Source of the DNA: Candidatus Omnitrophota bacterium
GTDB taxonomy: Bacteria; Omnitrophota; Gorgyraeia; Duberdicusellales; 4484-171
NCBI GenBank assembly: GCA_016939345.1
Contig: JAFGHG010000052.1
Location: forward strand, 1 to 17,149
Length of the DNA: 17,149 nt
Reading direction: 5' to 3'
Positions 1 to 6,565 of this stretch are shown in pieces (the stretch's first letter is position 1; each line of letters opens with the position of its first letter). The notes under the pieces were generated by a model. That model made no database searches and had not been told where the DNA came from. It saw only the letters and a program-made list of their open reading frames with translations. Position numbers and translations under genes: made by a program.

Positions 1-23
1 AAATTTTATCCCCTAAGAAATAC

Positions 24-52
24 TTGACGTCTTTTAGCCGATATGTTAATAT
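24..52 (+). promoter_or_regulatory. Promoter of rplU, apparently leaderless
   Basis: A -35-like TTGACG (24-29) and a -10-like TAATAT (47-52) are separated by exactly 17 bp. A start site about seven bases past the -10 falls at 59-60, which is the A of the rplU ATG. No Shine-Dalgarno sequence lies between promoter and ATG, so the predicted mRNA has essentially no leader. The -35 matches the sigma-70 consensus at 5/6 and the -10 at 4/6. The transcription start is inferred. Confidence 0.6.
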
Positions 53-59
53 CTAGCCT

Positions 60-386
60 ATGTTAGCAGTAGTAGAAATCGGAAAAAAGCAGTATTTAGT
101 GCAAAAAGGCGACACAATAGACGTCCAGCGCCTTAAGGAAAAAGAGGGAAAGGTTTCCTTTGATAAGGTTCTTCTTTTGGCTGACGAAAAGAGCGTCAAG
201 GTAGGCACCCCTTATCTTGATAAGGCTAAGGTTGAAGCCGAAGTCCAGGGTGAGAGTAAGGCAAAAAAAATATTAGTTTACAAGTCGAAGCGCCGAAAAA
301 AATACCGCAAAAAACAAGGGCATCGTCAAATCCTAACCACCCTAAAAATATCCCGGATAGTTGCCACTTCTTCCCAAAGCAAATAA
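60..386 (+). CDS. rplU: 50S ribosomal protein L21
   Basis: Encodes L21, a 23S rRNA-binding protein of the large ribosomal subunit. The 108 residues fit the usual length of about 103. The N-terminus (residues 3-20, AVVEIGKKQYLVQKGDTI) is the family's beta-barrel start, and the C-terminal signature KKQGHRQ (84-90) sits in a strongly basic stretch (68-91) expected to contact rRNA. The ATG lies immediately after a promoter and has no Shine-Dalgarno sequence. In most bacteria rplU is followed by rpmA (L27) and obgE. Here neither follows, and a convergent acyltransferase gene ends only 10 bp away. There is no visible intrinsic terminator between the two tail-to-tail genes. Identification is secure. 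Confidence 0.96.
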   Translation: MLAVVEIGKKQYLVQKGDTIDVQRLKEKEGKVSFDKVLLLADEKSVKVGTPYLDKAKVEAEVQGESKAKKILVYKSKRRKKYRKKQGHRQILTTLKISRIVATSSQSK

Positions 387-396
387 TTTTATATTT

Positions 397-1020
397 TCAA
401 ACTGATTGGATCTTCTCAAATATTTCCTGAGTGATTTTTTGGGCAGTTTCTTTATCTATTTTAGCTTTATTTACCTTAGGGTAAGAAAAGGGTTTTCCGA
501 TAGATACCTTAATGGTGTGCCGGCCTTGGTACCTGAACGACCTAGGAGGCAGGACTTTATCGGCCCCACTTATTTTCACCGGTATCATGGTTACTCCGGT
601 CGTAAGAGCGATCACCGCTGCTCCTTTTTTAGCTTTGTGTTTTTTTTCTTTTTTGGGCGGACACCAGCGCTCACCGCCTTCAGGAAATATAACAACCCAG
701 CGTCTGTCATCCAAGTCTTTTATAACTTTATCGATAGTCCCATTGATCCTGATGACCTTAAAGATTAAAAAAAGCCATTTTAAAAACCAAAAATTAAAGT
801 TTTCTTTAGAGATCACCCAGCTGATATTCATCAGGTTATGAAAAAAAGTATGTCCGATTACCGGCACGTCTAGATAACTGCAATGGTTGGCAACAATAAG
901 GGCTGATGGCACCCGGGGAATGTTTTTTTTGCCCTGGACCTTTATTTTTAGAAGAGCTTCTACGGTTAGATTTATCAATATCTGTATAAAGCGAATAAAA
1001 GTTCTTTTTAGGCTTGACAT
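397..1020 (-). CDS. PlsC-family 1-acylglycerol-3-phosphate acyltransferase
   Basis: A 207-residue lysophospholipid acyltransferase-family protein, probably transferring an acyl chain to lysophosphatidic acid at the inner face of the cytoplasmic membrane. The catalytic HX4D box is present as NHCSYLD (H46, D51), and the phosphate-binding block appears as FPEGGER (112-118) in place of the common FPEGTR. A hydrophobic N-terminal segment (about 7-25) and a second patch near 78-92 fit membrane association. The basic stretch at 123-132 (KKEKKHKAKK) lies where substrate-binding loops occur. It is the only minus-strand gene in the window and sits between rplU and proB. The ATG lies six bases after a -10 box and has no Shine-Dalgarno sequence. 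The exact acyl acceptor cannot be told from sequence; a lyso-ornithine lipid or other acceptor is possible. Confidence 0.85.
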   Translation of the reverse strand: MSSLKRTFIRFIQILINLTVEALLKIKVQGKKNIPRVPSALIVANHCSYLDVPVIGHTFFHNLMNISWVISKENFNFWFLKWLFLIFKVIRINGTIDKVIKDLDDRRWVVIFPEGGERWCPPKKEKKHKAKKGAAVIALTTGVTMIPVKISGADKVLPPRSFRYQGRHTIKVSIGKPFSYPKVNKAKIDKETAQKITQEIFEKIQSV

Positions 1021-1026
1021 ATAAGA

Positions 1027-1055
1027 AGTATAGCAACAATAGAGGGTAAGTGCAA
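1027..1055 (-). promoter_or_regulatory. Promoter of the minus-strand plsC, apparently leaderless
   Basis: On the minus strand, TTGCAC (1055-1050) is followed after 17 bp by TATACT (1032-1027), a 5/6 match to the -10 consensus. Only six bases (1026-1021) separate it from the ATG at 1020, so transcription should start on or next to the initiation codon. The -35 is weak (3/6), but the -10 and its distance from the ATG are clear. Confidence 0.55.
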
Positions 1056-1102
1056 TAAGTATGAGTGCAAATATTTATTCTGTTTCTTTTAGGCAGTTTT
1101 GT

Positions 1103-1108
1103 TATAAT
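1103..1108 (+). promoter_or_regulatory. Candidate -10 box for the proB operon
   Basis: A perfect TATAAT lies 191 bp before the proB ATG, in a gap with no credible gene. No good -35 sits 16-18 bp upstream (the bases there read CTGTTT or similar). If used, it would give proB a leader of about 185 nt that contains the repeat block at 1161-1290. It is the best -10 in this gap on the + strand, but an AT-rich chance match is possible. Confidence 0.3.
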
Positions 1109-1160
1109 ATTACAAATCCATGGTTTACAGTTTCTAACAGCAGGACAATCTTTTAGGCTT

Positions 1161-1290
1161 TCGGTAACGGTTAGGGTTAAGAAGCCCTTATCGTTTAGGT
1201 TTTACGGTCACGTTAAATATATAGAAAATAAGTACGATAGACATAACCCAAGGACAAAACGGGCATCATAACCGTAACCCAAAGACGTTA
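1161..1290. repeat. Degenerate intergenic repeat block, copy A
   Basis: This non-coding stretch between the divergent plsC and proB shares words with the gap at 5580-5870. TAACCGTAACC (1269-1279) and CAAAGACGTTA (1280-1290) recur in the same orientation at 5842-5852 and 5803-5813. GAAGCCCTTATCG (1181-1193) recurs with one mismatch, inverted, at 5828-5840. AAACGGGCATC (1257-1267) recurs inverted at 5620-5630. Within the block, the left part (around 1162-1187) is an imperfect inverted repeat of the right part (around 1258-1280), so the transcript could fold back. It looks like an old, diverged repeat unit. Function unknown. Confidence 0.55.
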
Positions 1291-1298
1291 AGACAATT

Positions 1299-2375
1299 AT
1301 GAAGATAGTAGTAGTAAAGATAGGAAGCAGTGTAATAGCCCCAAAAGGAAAACTAGATTCAAAGCTGGTTTCAGATATAGTAAAAGACATCCTCAAGGCC
1401 GAGGAGCTGGGGTATAAGATAGTGCTTGTTTCTTCAGGGGCCATAGCCTGCGGTCTGGACAAGCTGGGCCTTAAGAAAAAGCCCCAGGATACTTACGCTC
1501 TTATGGCAATATCAAGTCTTGGTCAGATAATCCTTATGGATATTTTTAACGCCCAGTTCAATGTCCATAAAAGGACTTGTGCTCAGATTCTGCTTACCTG
1601 GGATGATTTTGACACCCGGCAGAGGTTTATAAACATACGCAAGACAATTGAGAAGCTTCTTGCCATGAATGTCGTTCCTATTATAAACGAGAATGATGCA
1701 GTTTCCTTTCAGGAGATAAAACTTGGCGATAACGACTGTATATCAGCAAGGGTTGCCGACCTGCTTGGCGCACAAAGGCTGATAATGCTTTCTGATATCC
1801 AAGGCCTGCTTGACAAAGAAAGGCTGGTCGAAGAAGTAAAAGATATAGATTCAAAAATAATTTCTTTAGCCAAAAGAGAAGATAAGACTCATACCACCGG
1901 CGGCATGGAGACAAAGCTTTCTGCTGCTGCAATAGCTACGGCATCCGGGATCGAAACTAATATTGCTTATGGCCGGGAGAAAAAAGTAATCTGCCGCATC
2001 CTTAAAGGAGAGAAACTAGGTACTGTTTTTTTAGCCAAAGACAAAATCGAAAAAGCCCGCAAACGCTGGATAATTTTCAGCAAAAAGATCAAAGGAAAGG
2101 TATTTATAGATTCCGGCGCCGAGGAAGCCATTATCAGTAAAGGCAAGAGCCTTCTTGGAGTAGGCATAGCCAGGGTAGAAGGAAGCTTCAAAGGAAAAGA
2201 TGCTGTAGAAGTAAGGGATGAAAAGGGCAATCTTCTGGGTTATGGCGTAATAGAGTATGATTCAGACAGTATAAACAGGAATAGAAAATTTGAAAAAGCG
2301 GTGATACATAGAGATAACTTTGTAAGAGTGAATTCAAATGAATGCGGCTGCGTTGGTAAGGAGGGTTCTCTGTGA
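1299..2375 (+). CDS. proB: Glutamate 5-kinase
   Basis: Phosphorylates glutamate with ATP to gamma-glutamyl phosphate, the first step of proline synthesis, in the cytoplasm. The 358 residues match the family (about 367 in E. coli). The amino-acid kinase domain (1-250) shows KIGSS (7-11), SSGAIACGL (45-53), INENDAVS (129-136), LGDNDCISARVADL (142-155) and the glycine-rich TTGGMETK (199-206). A C-terminal PUA domain covers about 266-340. The ATG has no clear Shine-Dalgarno sequence. The gene opens an operon: its stop overlaps the GTG of proA. Proline feedback inhibition acts through the kinase domain in this family; nothing here indicates loss of it. Confidence 0.96.
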   Translation: MKIVVVKIGSSVIAPKGKLDSKLVSDIVKDILKAEELGYKIVLVSSGAIACGLDKLGLKKKPQDTYALMAISSLGQIILMDIFNAQFNVHKRTCAQILLTWDDFDTRQRFINIRKTIEKLLAMNVVPIINENDAVSFQEIKLGDNDCISARVADLLGAQRLIMLSDIQGLLDKERLVEEVKDIDSKIISLAKREDKTHTTGGMETKLSAAAIATASGIETNIAYGREKKVICRILKGEKLGTVFLAKDKIEKARKRWIIFSKKIKGKVFIDSGAEEAIISKGKSLLGVGIARVEGSFKGKDAVEVRDEKGNLLGYGVIEYDSDSINRNRKFEKAVIHRDNFVRVNSNECGCVGKEGSL

Positions 2376-3622
2376 GCAGCTATGTAAAAAATTTAGTAAA
2401 ACAAGCCCGCTGGGCCAGTTATAAATTAGCAGATTTATCGGCTCAAGAAAAGGATGCAGCCCTTAAAAACATGGCCAGGGCCATACTTAAAAATAAAAGG
2501 TTTATATTGTCTGAAAATGCTAAAGACCTAGTCAAAGCAAATAAGAAAGGCCTTAAAAAGAGCTTTATTGAGCGCCTTGCTTTAAATGATGAAAGACTTA
2601 AAGAGATGAGCCTTTCTTTGAAAGAGATCGCCTCCCTTAAACACCCTTTGGGCCAGGAGATTTCAAAGACAAGTAGGCCTAACGGAATACAATTAAGCAA
2701 AGTAAGAGTGCCTATAGGCGTTGTCCTGATAATCTATGAAGCCAGGCCTAATGTTACCAGCGACTGCACTGGTCTTTTATTCAAGACTTCTAATGTAGGT
2801 ATTTTACGCGGAGGAGCAGATGCAGAGCATACAAACAAGGCTATCGCAAAAGCCCTCAGACAGGGTTTATTGAAGAGTAAGATAGATTTTCCTGCCTTTT
2901 TTATTGTAGAAAAGCCTGGTCATGGAATAGTCGATGAGCTCCTTCAGCAGAGTGAGTATATAGACCTGGTGATACCCCGCGGTGGCGAGTCTTTAATAAG
3001 AAAGGTCGTAGAGACTTCTAATATTCCGGTGATCAAGCACTATAAAGGTGTCTGCCACATATTTATTGATGACAGCGCAGATATTAAAAAATCTTTAAGG
3101 ATCTGCGTCAATGCCAAAGCCCAGAGACCCTCAGTATGTAATGCAGTGGAGACAATACTTGTTCATAAAAAAATAGCCGGCAAATTTTTACCTTTGCTTA
3201 AGAAAGAATTTGACAAGGCAGGGGTGTCGATGCGATTAGACAAAAGAGCTCTTAAGATACTTCCCGGTTTAAAAAAAGCTGAAAAAGAGGACTGGAGCAC
3301 AGAGTATTTAGATTTGATAGTATCGGTTAAGATAGTCGAAGGTTTGGAGGAGGCCATAGAGCACATAAATACCTATGGTTCGCATCATACCGAAAGTATC
3401 TTGACAAAAAATCAAGCTAATGCCCGTAGATTTACCAAGGGTGTGGATTCAGCCTGCTGCTTTGTAAATATGTCAACCCGCTTCAGCGACGGTTTCCAGT
3501 TTGGACTCGGAGCTGAGATAGGTATTTCTACTGACAAGCTTCATGCCCGCGGCCCGATGGGTTTGGAAGAATTGACAACTTATAAGTGGATAGGCAGAGG
3601 CAGCGGACAAATACGCATATGA
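2372..3622 (+). CDS. proA: Glutamate-5-semialdehyde dehydrogenase (gamma-glutamyl phosphate reductase)
   Basis: Reduces gamma-glutamyl phosphate with NADPH to glutamate 5-semialdehyde, the second step of proline synthesis, taking the unstable product of ProB. The 416 residues are the usual length. The catalytic cysteine is C256 in QRPSVCNAVETIL. Other family blocks are PIGVVLIIYEARPNV (114-128), LRGGADA (145-151), LVIPRGG (199-205) and GISTDKLHARGPMGLEEL near the C-terminus. The start is a GTG that overlaps the proB TGA (GTGA), preceded six bases upstream by a strong Shine-Dalgarno sequence, AAGGAGGG (2358-2365). That site decides the start and indicates coupled translation. The stop overlaps the ATG of nadD. 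Confidence 0.97.
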   Translation: MSSYVKNLVKQARWASYKLADLSAQEKDAALKNMARAILKNKRFILSENAKDLVKANKKGLKKSFIERLALNDERLKEMSLSLKEIASLKHPLGQEISKTSRPNGIQLSKVRVPIGVVLIIYEARPNVTSDCTGLLFKTSNVGILRGGADAEHTNKAIAKALRQGLLKSKIDFPAFFIVEKPGHGIVDELLQQSEYIDLVIPRGGESLIRKVVETSNIPVIKHYKGVCHIFIDDSADIKKSLRICVNAKAQRPSVCNAVETILVHKKIAGKFLPLLKKEFDKAGVSMRLDKRALKILPGLKKAEKEDWSTEYLDLIVSVKIVEGLEEAIEHINTYGSHHTESILTKNQANARRFTKGVDSACCFVNMSTRFSDGFQFGLGAEIGISTDKLHARGPMGLEELTTYKWIGRGSGQIRI

Positions 3623-4188
3623 AGATAGGAATTTTAGGAGGGGCATTTAACCCGCCGCATATCGGACATTTGGTTTTAGCGCAGGAAGCCCTGGATAAAT
3701 TAAACCTGGATAAAATTTTTTTTATCCCGACCAACATATCCCCCCATAAAGACAATAATATAGTAGATGGCCTTATGCGCCTTGAAATGCTTAGGCTGGC
3801 TACAGCTGATAATAAATATTTTAATTGTCTTGATATTGAGATCAGACGTCTTGGGCCTTCCTATACTATTGATACTATCCGAGAGTTAAAAAGGGCTTAC
3901 CCCGATGATGAATTCTTTTTGATAATCGGTTCTGATTTAGCCAATTCTTTTTCTACATGGAAAGATTTCCAGCAGATCAAAAAACAGGTCAAGATAGTTG
4001 CCGCCTTAAGGAAAGACTATCCTTTGCTTGACCCTGCTGATTTTATTCCTATTGAGATAACCCATCTTGAAATTTCTTCTTCAAAGATAAGAGATTTGAT
4101 TTATAATAATTCTTCGGCTCGTTACCTCTTAAGAGATGAGGTCTTAAGTTATATTAAAGAGCATAATTTATATTCGGAGGTTAAATAA
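3619..4188 (+). CDS. nadD: Nicotinate-nucleotide adenylyltransferase
   Basis: Adenylates nicotinate mononucleotide to deamido-NAD, the shared step of de novo and salvage NAD synthesis. The 189-residue protein has the nucleotidyltransferase signature GGAFNPPHIGH (7-17), GSDLANSFSTWKDF (104-117) and the ISSSKIR block (152-158). An in-frame ATG lies upstream at 3586 within proA. The start at 3619 is preferred because MKIGILGGAFNP is the conserved N-terminus and because it forms an ATGA overlap with the proA stop. There is no good Shine-Dalgarno sequence, so translation probably relies on coupling. proBA-nadD is a common neighbourhood (often with obgE upstream and rsfS downstream); here a phosphohexomutase follows. 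Confidence 0.95.
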   Translation: MKIGILGGAFNPPHIGHLVLAQEALDKLNLDKIFFIPTNISPHKDNNIVDGLMRLEMLRLATADNKYFNCLDIEIRRLGPSYTIDTIRELKRAYPDDEFFLIIGSDLANSFSTWKDFQQIKKQVKIVAALRKDYPLLDPADFIPIEITHLEISSSKIRDLIYNNSSARYLLRDEVLSYIKEHNLYSEVK

Positions 4189-5579
4189 TGATACAATTTG
4201 GGACAGATGGTTGGAGGGCAATAATAGCCCAGGATTTTACTTTTGAAAATGTGAAAATAGTATCTCAGGCCATAGCTGATTACCTTAAAAGAAAGAGTAA
4301 AGGCAGAAGCAGTGTAGTAATAGGCTACGACCGAAGGTTTTTATCCCGGGAATTTTCTGAGGCCGCAGGCTGCGTACTGGCTGCTAATAAGATCAAGGTT
4401 GTTTTGTCTGATACTGATGTGCCTACCCCGGCAATAAGCTTTCATTGCGCTAAATCGAAATTCGACTTAGGGATCATGATGACAGCTTCTCATAACCCGG
4501 CACAGTTTAACGGGTTAAAAATAAAGACTTCTGAGGGCGGTTCAGCCGATAAATCTGTAACTAACTCTGTTGAGGCCTTGTTGAATAAAAGTAAACTCAA
4601 GTTTATGGAGCTTAGTGAAGCCAAAAGAAAAAATCTGCTTGAAATAAAAGATCTTAAAAAAGACTACATCAGTTTTTTTAAGACTTTTGTCGACCTAAAA
4701 AAAATACGCCGCTTAAAATTAAAAGTCATAGTAGACACCATGTACGGAAGCGGTGATAATTTTGTTGAAAAAATACTCGGGCCCTGCTCTGTCAAGATAG
4801 ATTACCTGCATAATGAGCATAATCCTTCTTTTGGAGGAATCCATCCTGAGCCGGTTGAAAGCAACCTTAAAGAGTTGATATCTATAATTAAAAAGTCAGA
4901 TTATGATATGGGGGTGGTTTTAGACGGAGATGCAGACCGCATAGCCATGATAGATAATAAAGGTAATTATATCAACGCTCAGGTCATCCTTCCCTTATTG
5001 GCTATTCACATGATAAAAAACAGAGGTATTAGAGCCGGGATAGGAAAGACTGTAGTGGGAAGCGATGTCATAGATAAAGTTGCTTTATCATTAGGAGTAG
5101 CCTGTTATGAAACTCCGGTTGGGTTTAAATACCTCTCAAACCTTTTTAAAAAGAACCTTATTGCCATAGGAGGAGAAGAAGCCGGAGGCATTGGTTTTAA
5201 GGGCTATATTCCAGAACGTGATGGAAGCTGTGCTTTTCTTCTGCTTTTAGAGATGCTGGCTTTTGAAAAGACTAATTTTCCAAAGCTTCTATCCAGATTT
5301 TATAAGCAATACGGACGTTATTTTTACGCCCGGACTTCGGTTTCAGTTAAAAGCATTAAAAAAAGCTTAAGCGAGATGAAACTGCCCAAGCAGATTTTGG
5401 GCAAGGATATCCTTAGGATTAACCCTATGGATGGGGTAAAACTGATAACAGACAGTTTTTGGCTTATGTTCAGAAAATCAGGAACCGAGCCTATTGTCAG
5501 AGTCTATGCCGAAGGGAAGAGCCAAAAGATTACTGACAGACTGGTTGACCTGGGCAGAAAAATGATCCTGTCTCTATAA
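4188..5579 (+). CDS. Phosphoglucomutase/phosphomannomutase family protein
   Basis: An alpha-D-phosphohexomutase that probably interconverts hexose 6- and 1-phosphates for glycogen, cell-envelope sugars or nucleotide-sugar supply. It has 463 residues with all four domain signatures: FGTDGWRA (4-11); the phosphoserine loop TASHNP with catalytic S101; the metal-binding loop DGDADR (246-251); the sugar-binding GGEEAGG (328-334); and the C-terminal phosphate-binding RKSGTEP (429-435). The start overlaps the nadD stop (TAATG), with GGAGG at 4176-4180 seven bases upstream. Whether glucose, mannose or glucosamine phosphate is preferred cannot be read from these motifs. The GEEAGG loop favours glucose/mannose over glucosamine. 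It ends the proB operon; a repeat-rich gap follows. Confidence 0.9.
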   Translation: MIQFGTDGWRAIIAQDFTFENVKIVSQAIADYLKRKSKGRSSVVIGYDRRFLSREFSEAAGCVLAANKIKVVLSDTDVPTPAISFHCAKSKFDLGIMMTASHNPAQFNGLKIKTSEGGSADKSVTNSVEALLNKSKLKFMELSEAKRKNLLEIKDLKKDYISFFKTFVDLKKIRRLKLKVIVDTMYGSGDNFVEKILGPCSVKIDYLHNEHNPSFGGIHPEPVESNLKELISIIKKSDYDMGVVLDGDADRIAMIDNKGNYINAQVILPLLAIHMIKNRGIRAGIGKTVVGSDVIDKVALSLGVACYETPVGFKYLSNLFKKNLIAIGGEEAGGIGFKGYIPERDGSCAFLLLLEMLAFEKTNFPKLLSRFYKQYGRYFYARTSVSVKSIKKSLSEMKLPKQILGKDILRINPMDGVKLITDSFWLMFRKSGTEPIVRVYAEGKSQKITDRLVDLGRKMILSL

Positions 5580-5581
5580 AA

Positions 5582-5640
5582 AACATTTACGTTTATCGGT
5601 AACCTGCCTGCCGGCAGGCGATGCCCGTTTCGGTAATGTT
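5582..5640. repeat. GC palindrome with imperfect inverted flanks after the phosphohexomutase gene
   Basis: GCCTGCCGGCAGGC (5606-5619) is a perfect 14-bp palindrome. It sits in outer arms that also pair loosely: AACATT (5582-5587) with AATGTT (5635-5640), and CGG/CCG words between. The structure starts three bases after the upstream stop codon, so it could work as a 3' mRNA stabiliser or weak terminator, but no T-run follows. Similar CCTGCC/GGCAGG palindromes are dispersed in many candidate-phylum genomes (from memory). GATGCCCGTTT (5620-5630) is an inverted match to copy A. Confidence 0.5.
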
Positions 5641-5660
5641 ATCCGGTGAGGTAATATAAT

Positions 5661-5791
5661 AAATCCGAAATACTAATCTCGAAATAGGAAACAATATCGA
5701 ATTTTCCAAATTCTAATGTTCAAAACTAATATGTTTTGGTCATTCAAAGATTAGAATTTTGAATTTGTTTCGAATTTCGATATTCGAATTT
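5661..5791. repeat. 131-bp hairpin (MITE-like) repeat element
   Basis: The left end (AAATCCGAAATACTAATCTCG, 5661 onward, and AAATTCTAATGTTCAAAAC further in) pairs imperfectly with the right end (GTTTTGGTCATTCAAAGATTAG and on to TTCGAATATCG read inverted, ending 5791). The inner arms AAATTCTAATGTTC (5708-5721) and CAAAGATTAGAATTTTG (about 5745-5761) are near complements around a short loop with GTTTTG/CAAAAC. It has no coding capacity. An 11-base end word, AAATCCGAAAT, recurs at 11797, pointing to a dispersed family. It looks like a non-autonomous mobile or REP-like element; no transposase is in the window. Confidence 0.6.
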
Positions 5792-5802
5792 GAAGTTTAT
5801 CA

Positions 5803-5862
5803 CAAAGACGTTACCCTAACCAATATACGATACGGGCTTCCTAACCGTAACCGATATACGAT
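5803..5862. repeat. Degenerate intergenic repeat block, copy B
   Basis: Contains CAAAGACGTTA (5803-5813) and TAACCGTAACC (5842-5852), both also adjacent in the proB upstream gap at 1269-1290, but here in swapped order and 28 bases apart. It also has short words spaced at about seven bases: ATATACGAT (5823-5831) and ATATACGATTA (5855 onward), with CCCTAACC and CCTAACC between. The rest of the 324-bp gap between 5580 and 5903 is the palindrome and the hairpin element listed separately. Function unknown. Confidence 0.5.
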
Positions 5863-5903
5863 TAAAGAGGGGGTGAATTTTGTCATAGTATAGATTTGCA
5901 TAT

Positions 5904-6473
5904 ATGTTTTACTGGTTAGCAGTTTTTATTTCTATTGTTTTTTTTAAGATTTTCTCAAGATTGGAAATTGAGGGATTTGCCCTGAATAAAGAGAAAATTC
6001 CCTTTATATTAGCCTCAAACCATCTAAGCAATCTTGACCCGCCTCTTTTAGCCACACTTATCAGGCAAAAGATACATTTTGTAGCCAAAAAAGAGCTTTT
6101 TGAAAATAAATTTTTTGGATACTGCTTAAAGAAACTGCAGGCCATGCCGGTAGACAGAGAGAAGGTTTCACCCAGCAGTATGCGTAATTACTTAAAAGCT
6201 TTAAAATCCGGACCCTTGTTGATTTTTCCTCAAGGCACAAGAGGAGGGAGTTTTGATAGCTCCTTATCGGGGGTAGGCTTTCTGGCCAAAAAGGCAAAAA
6301 TTCCGGTTATTGCCGTCAGGATATCCGGAACTGATAAGATATTGCCTAAAGGAGCCAAGTTTCCTAAAAGAGGCCAAATAAAGGTGATTTTTAAGAAAGT
6401 CGACAATATTTCAGATAAAGACACAGCCCGTGATATAACCGCTAAGGTAGTCGAGGCCATAAAAGAGCTATAG
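5904..6473 (+). CDS. PlsC-family 1-acylglycerol-3-phosphate acyltransferase (second copy)
   Basis: A 189-residue acyltransferase of the PlsC family, probably converting lysophosphatidate to phosphatidate at the cytoplasmic membrane. An N-terminal hydrophobic segment (2-19) is followed by the HX4D catalytic box NHLSNLDP (H40, D45) and the block FPQGTR (108-113), where glutamine replaces the usual glutamate of FPEGTR. Its PVIAVRISGTDKILPKG region (134-150) parallels IPVKISGADKVLP in the minus-strand copy at 397-1020, so they are distant paralogues. The ATG has no Shine-Dalgarno sequence. A plsC just upstream of rpsA is a frequent bacterial arrangement, often with cmk in front; cmk is absent here. 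The conserved position suggests this is the ancestral housekeeping copy. Confidence 0.87.
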   Translation: MFYWLAVFISIVFFKIFSRLEIEGFALNKEKIPFILASNHLSNLDPPLLATLIRQKIHFVAKKELFENKFFGYCLKKLQAMPVDREKVSPSSMRNYLKALKSGPLLIFPQGTRGGSFDSSLSGVGFLAKKAKIPVIAVRISGTDKILPKGAKFPKRGQIKVIFKKVDNISDKDTARDITAKVVEAIKEL

Positions 6474-6502
6474 CAGTTTTTTCTGGGTCAGCTTAATTTT
6501 TA

Positions 6503-6531
6503 TTGACAAAATTTGATATTTAGGGGATAAT
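6503..6531 (+). promoter_or_regulatory. Strong promoter of rpsA
   Basis: A perfect TTGACA (6503-6508) and GATAAT (6526-6531, 5/6) are spaced by 17 bp, giving the best sigma-70-type promoter in the window. Transcription should start near 6538, leaving a 28-nt leader that carries the Shine-Dalgarno sequence AAAGGAGG (6546-6553), 12 bases before the ATG. Strength suits an abundant ribosomal protein. Confidence 0.75.
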
Positions 6532-6565
6532 TGGAAAAATTTTTCAAAGGAGGAATTTAGAAAAA

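Noticed and set aside
406..841. Open frames on the + strand opposite the minus-strand plsC
   Set aside because: They are antisense shadows: the opposite strand encodes conserved PlsC motifs throughout, while these encode low-complexity, unrecognisable sequence.
1065..1271. A 68-codon open frame starting GTG in the gap upstream of proB, with a hydrophobic first part
   Set aside because: It runs through the repeat block, has no Shine-Dalgarno sequence, and its residues look like translated repeat. Its perfect TATAAT overlap argues against coding.
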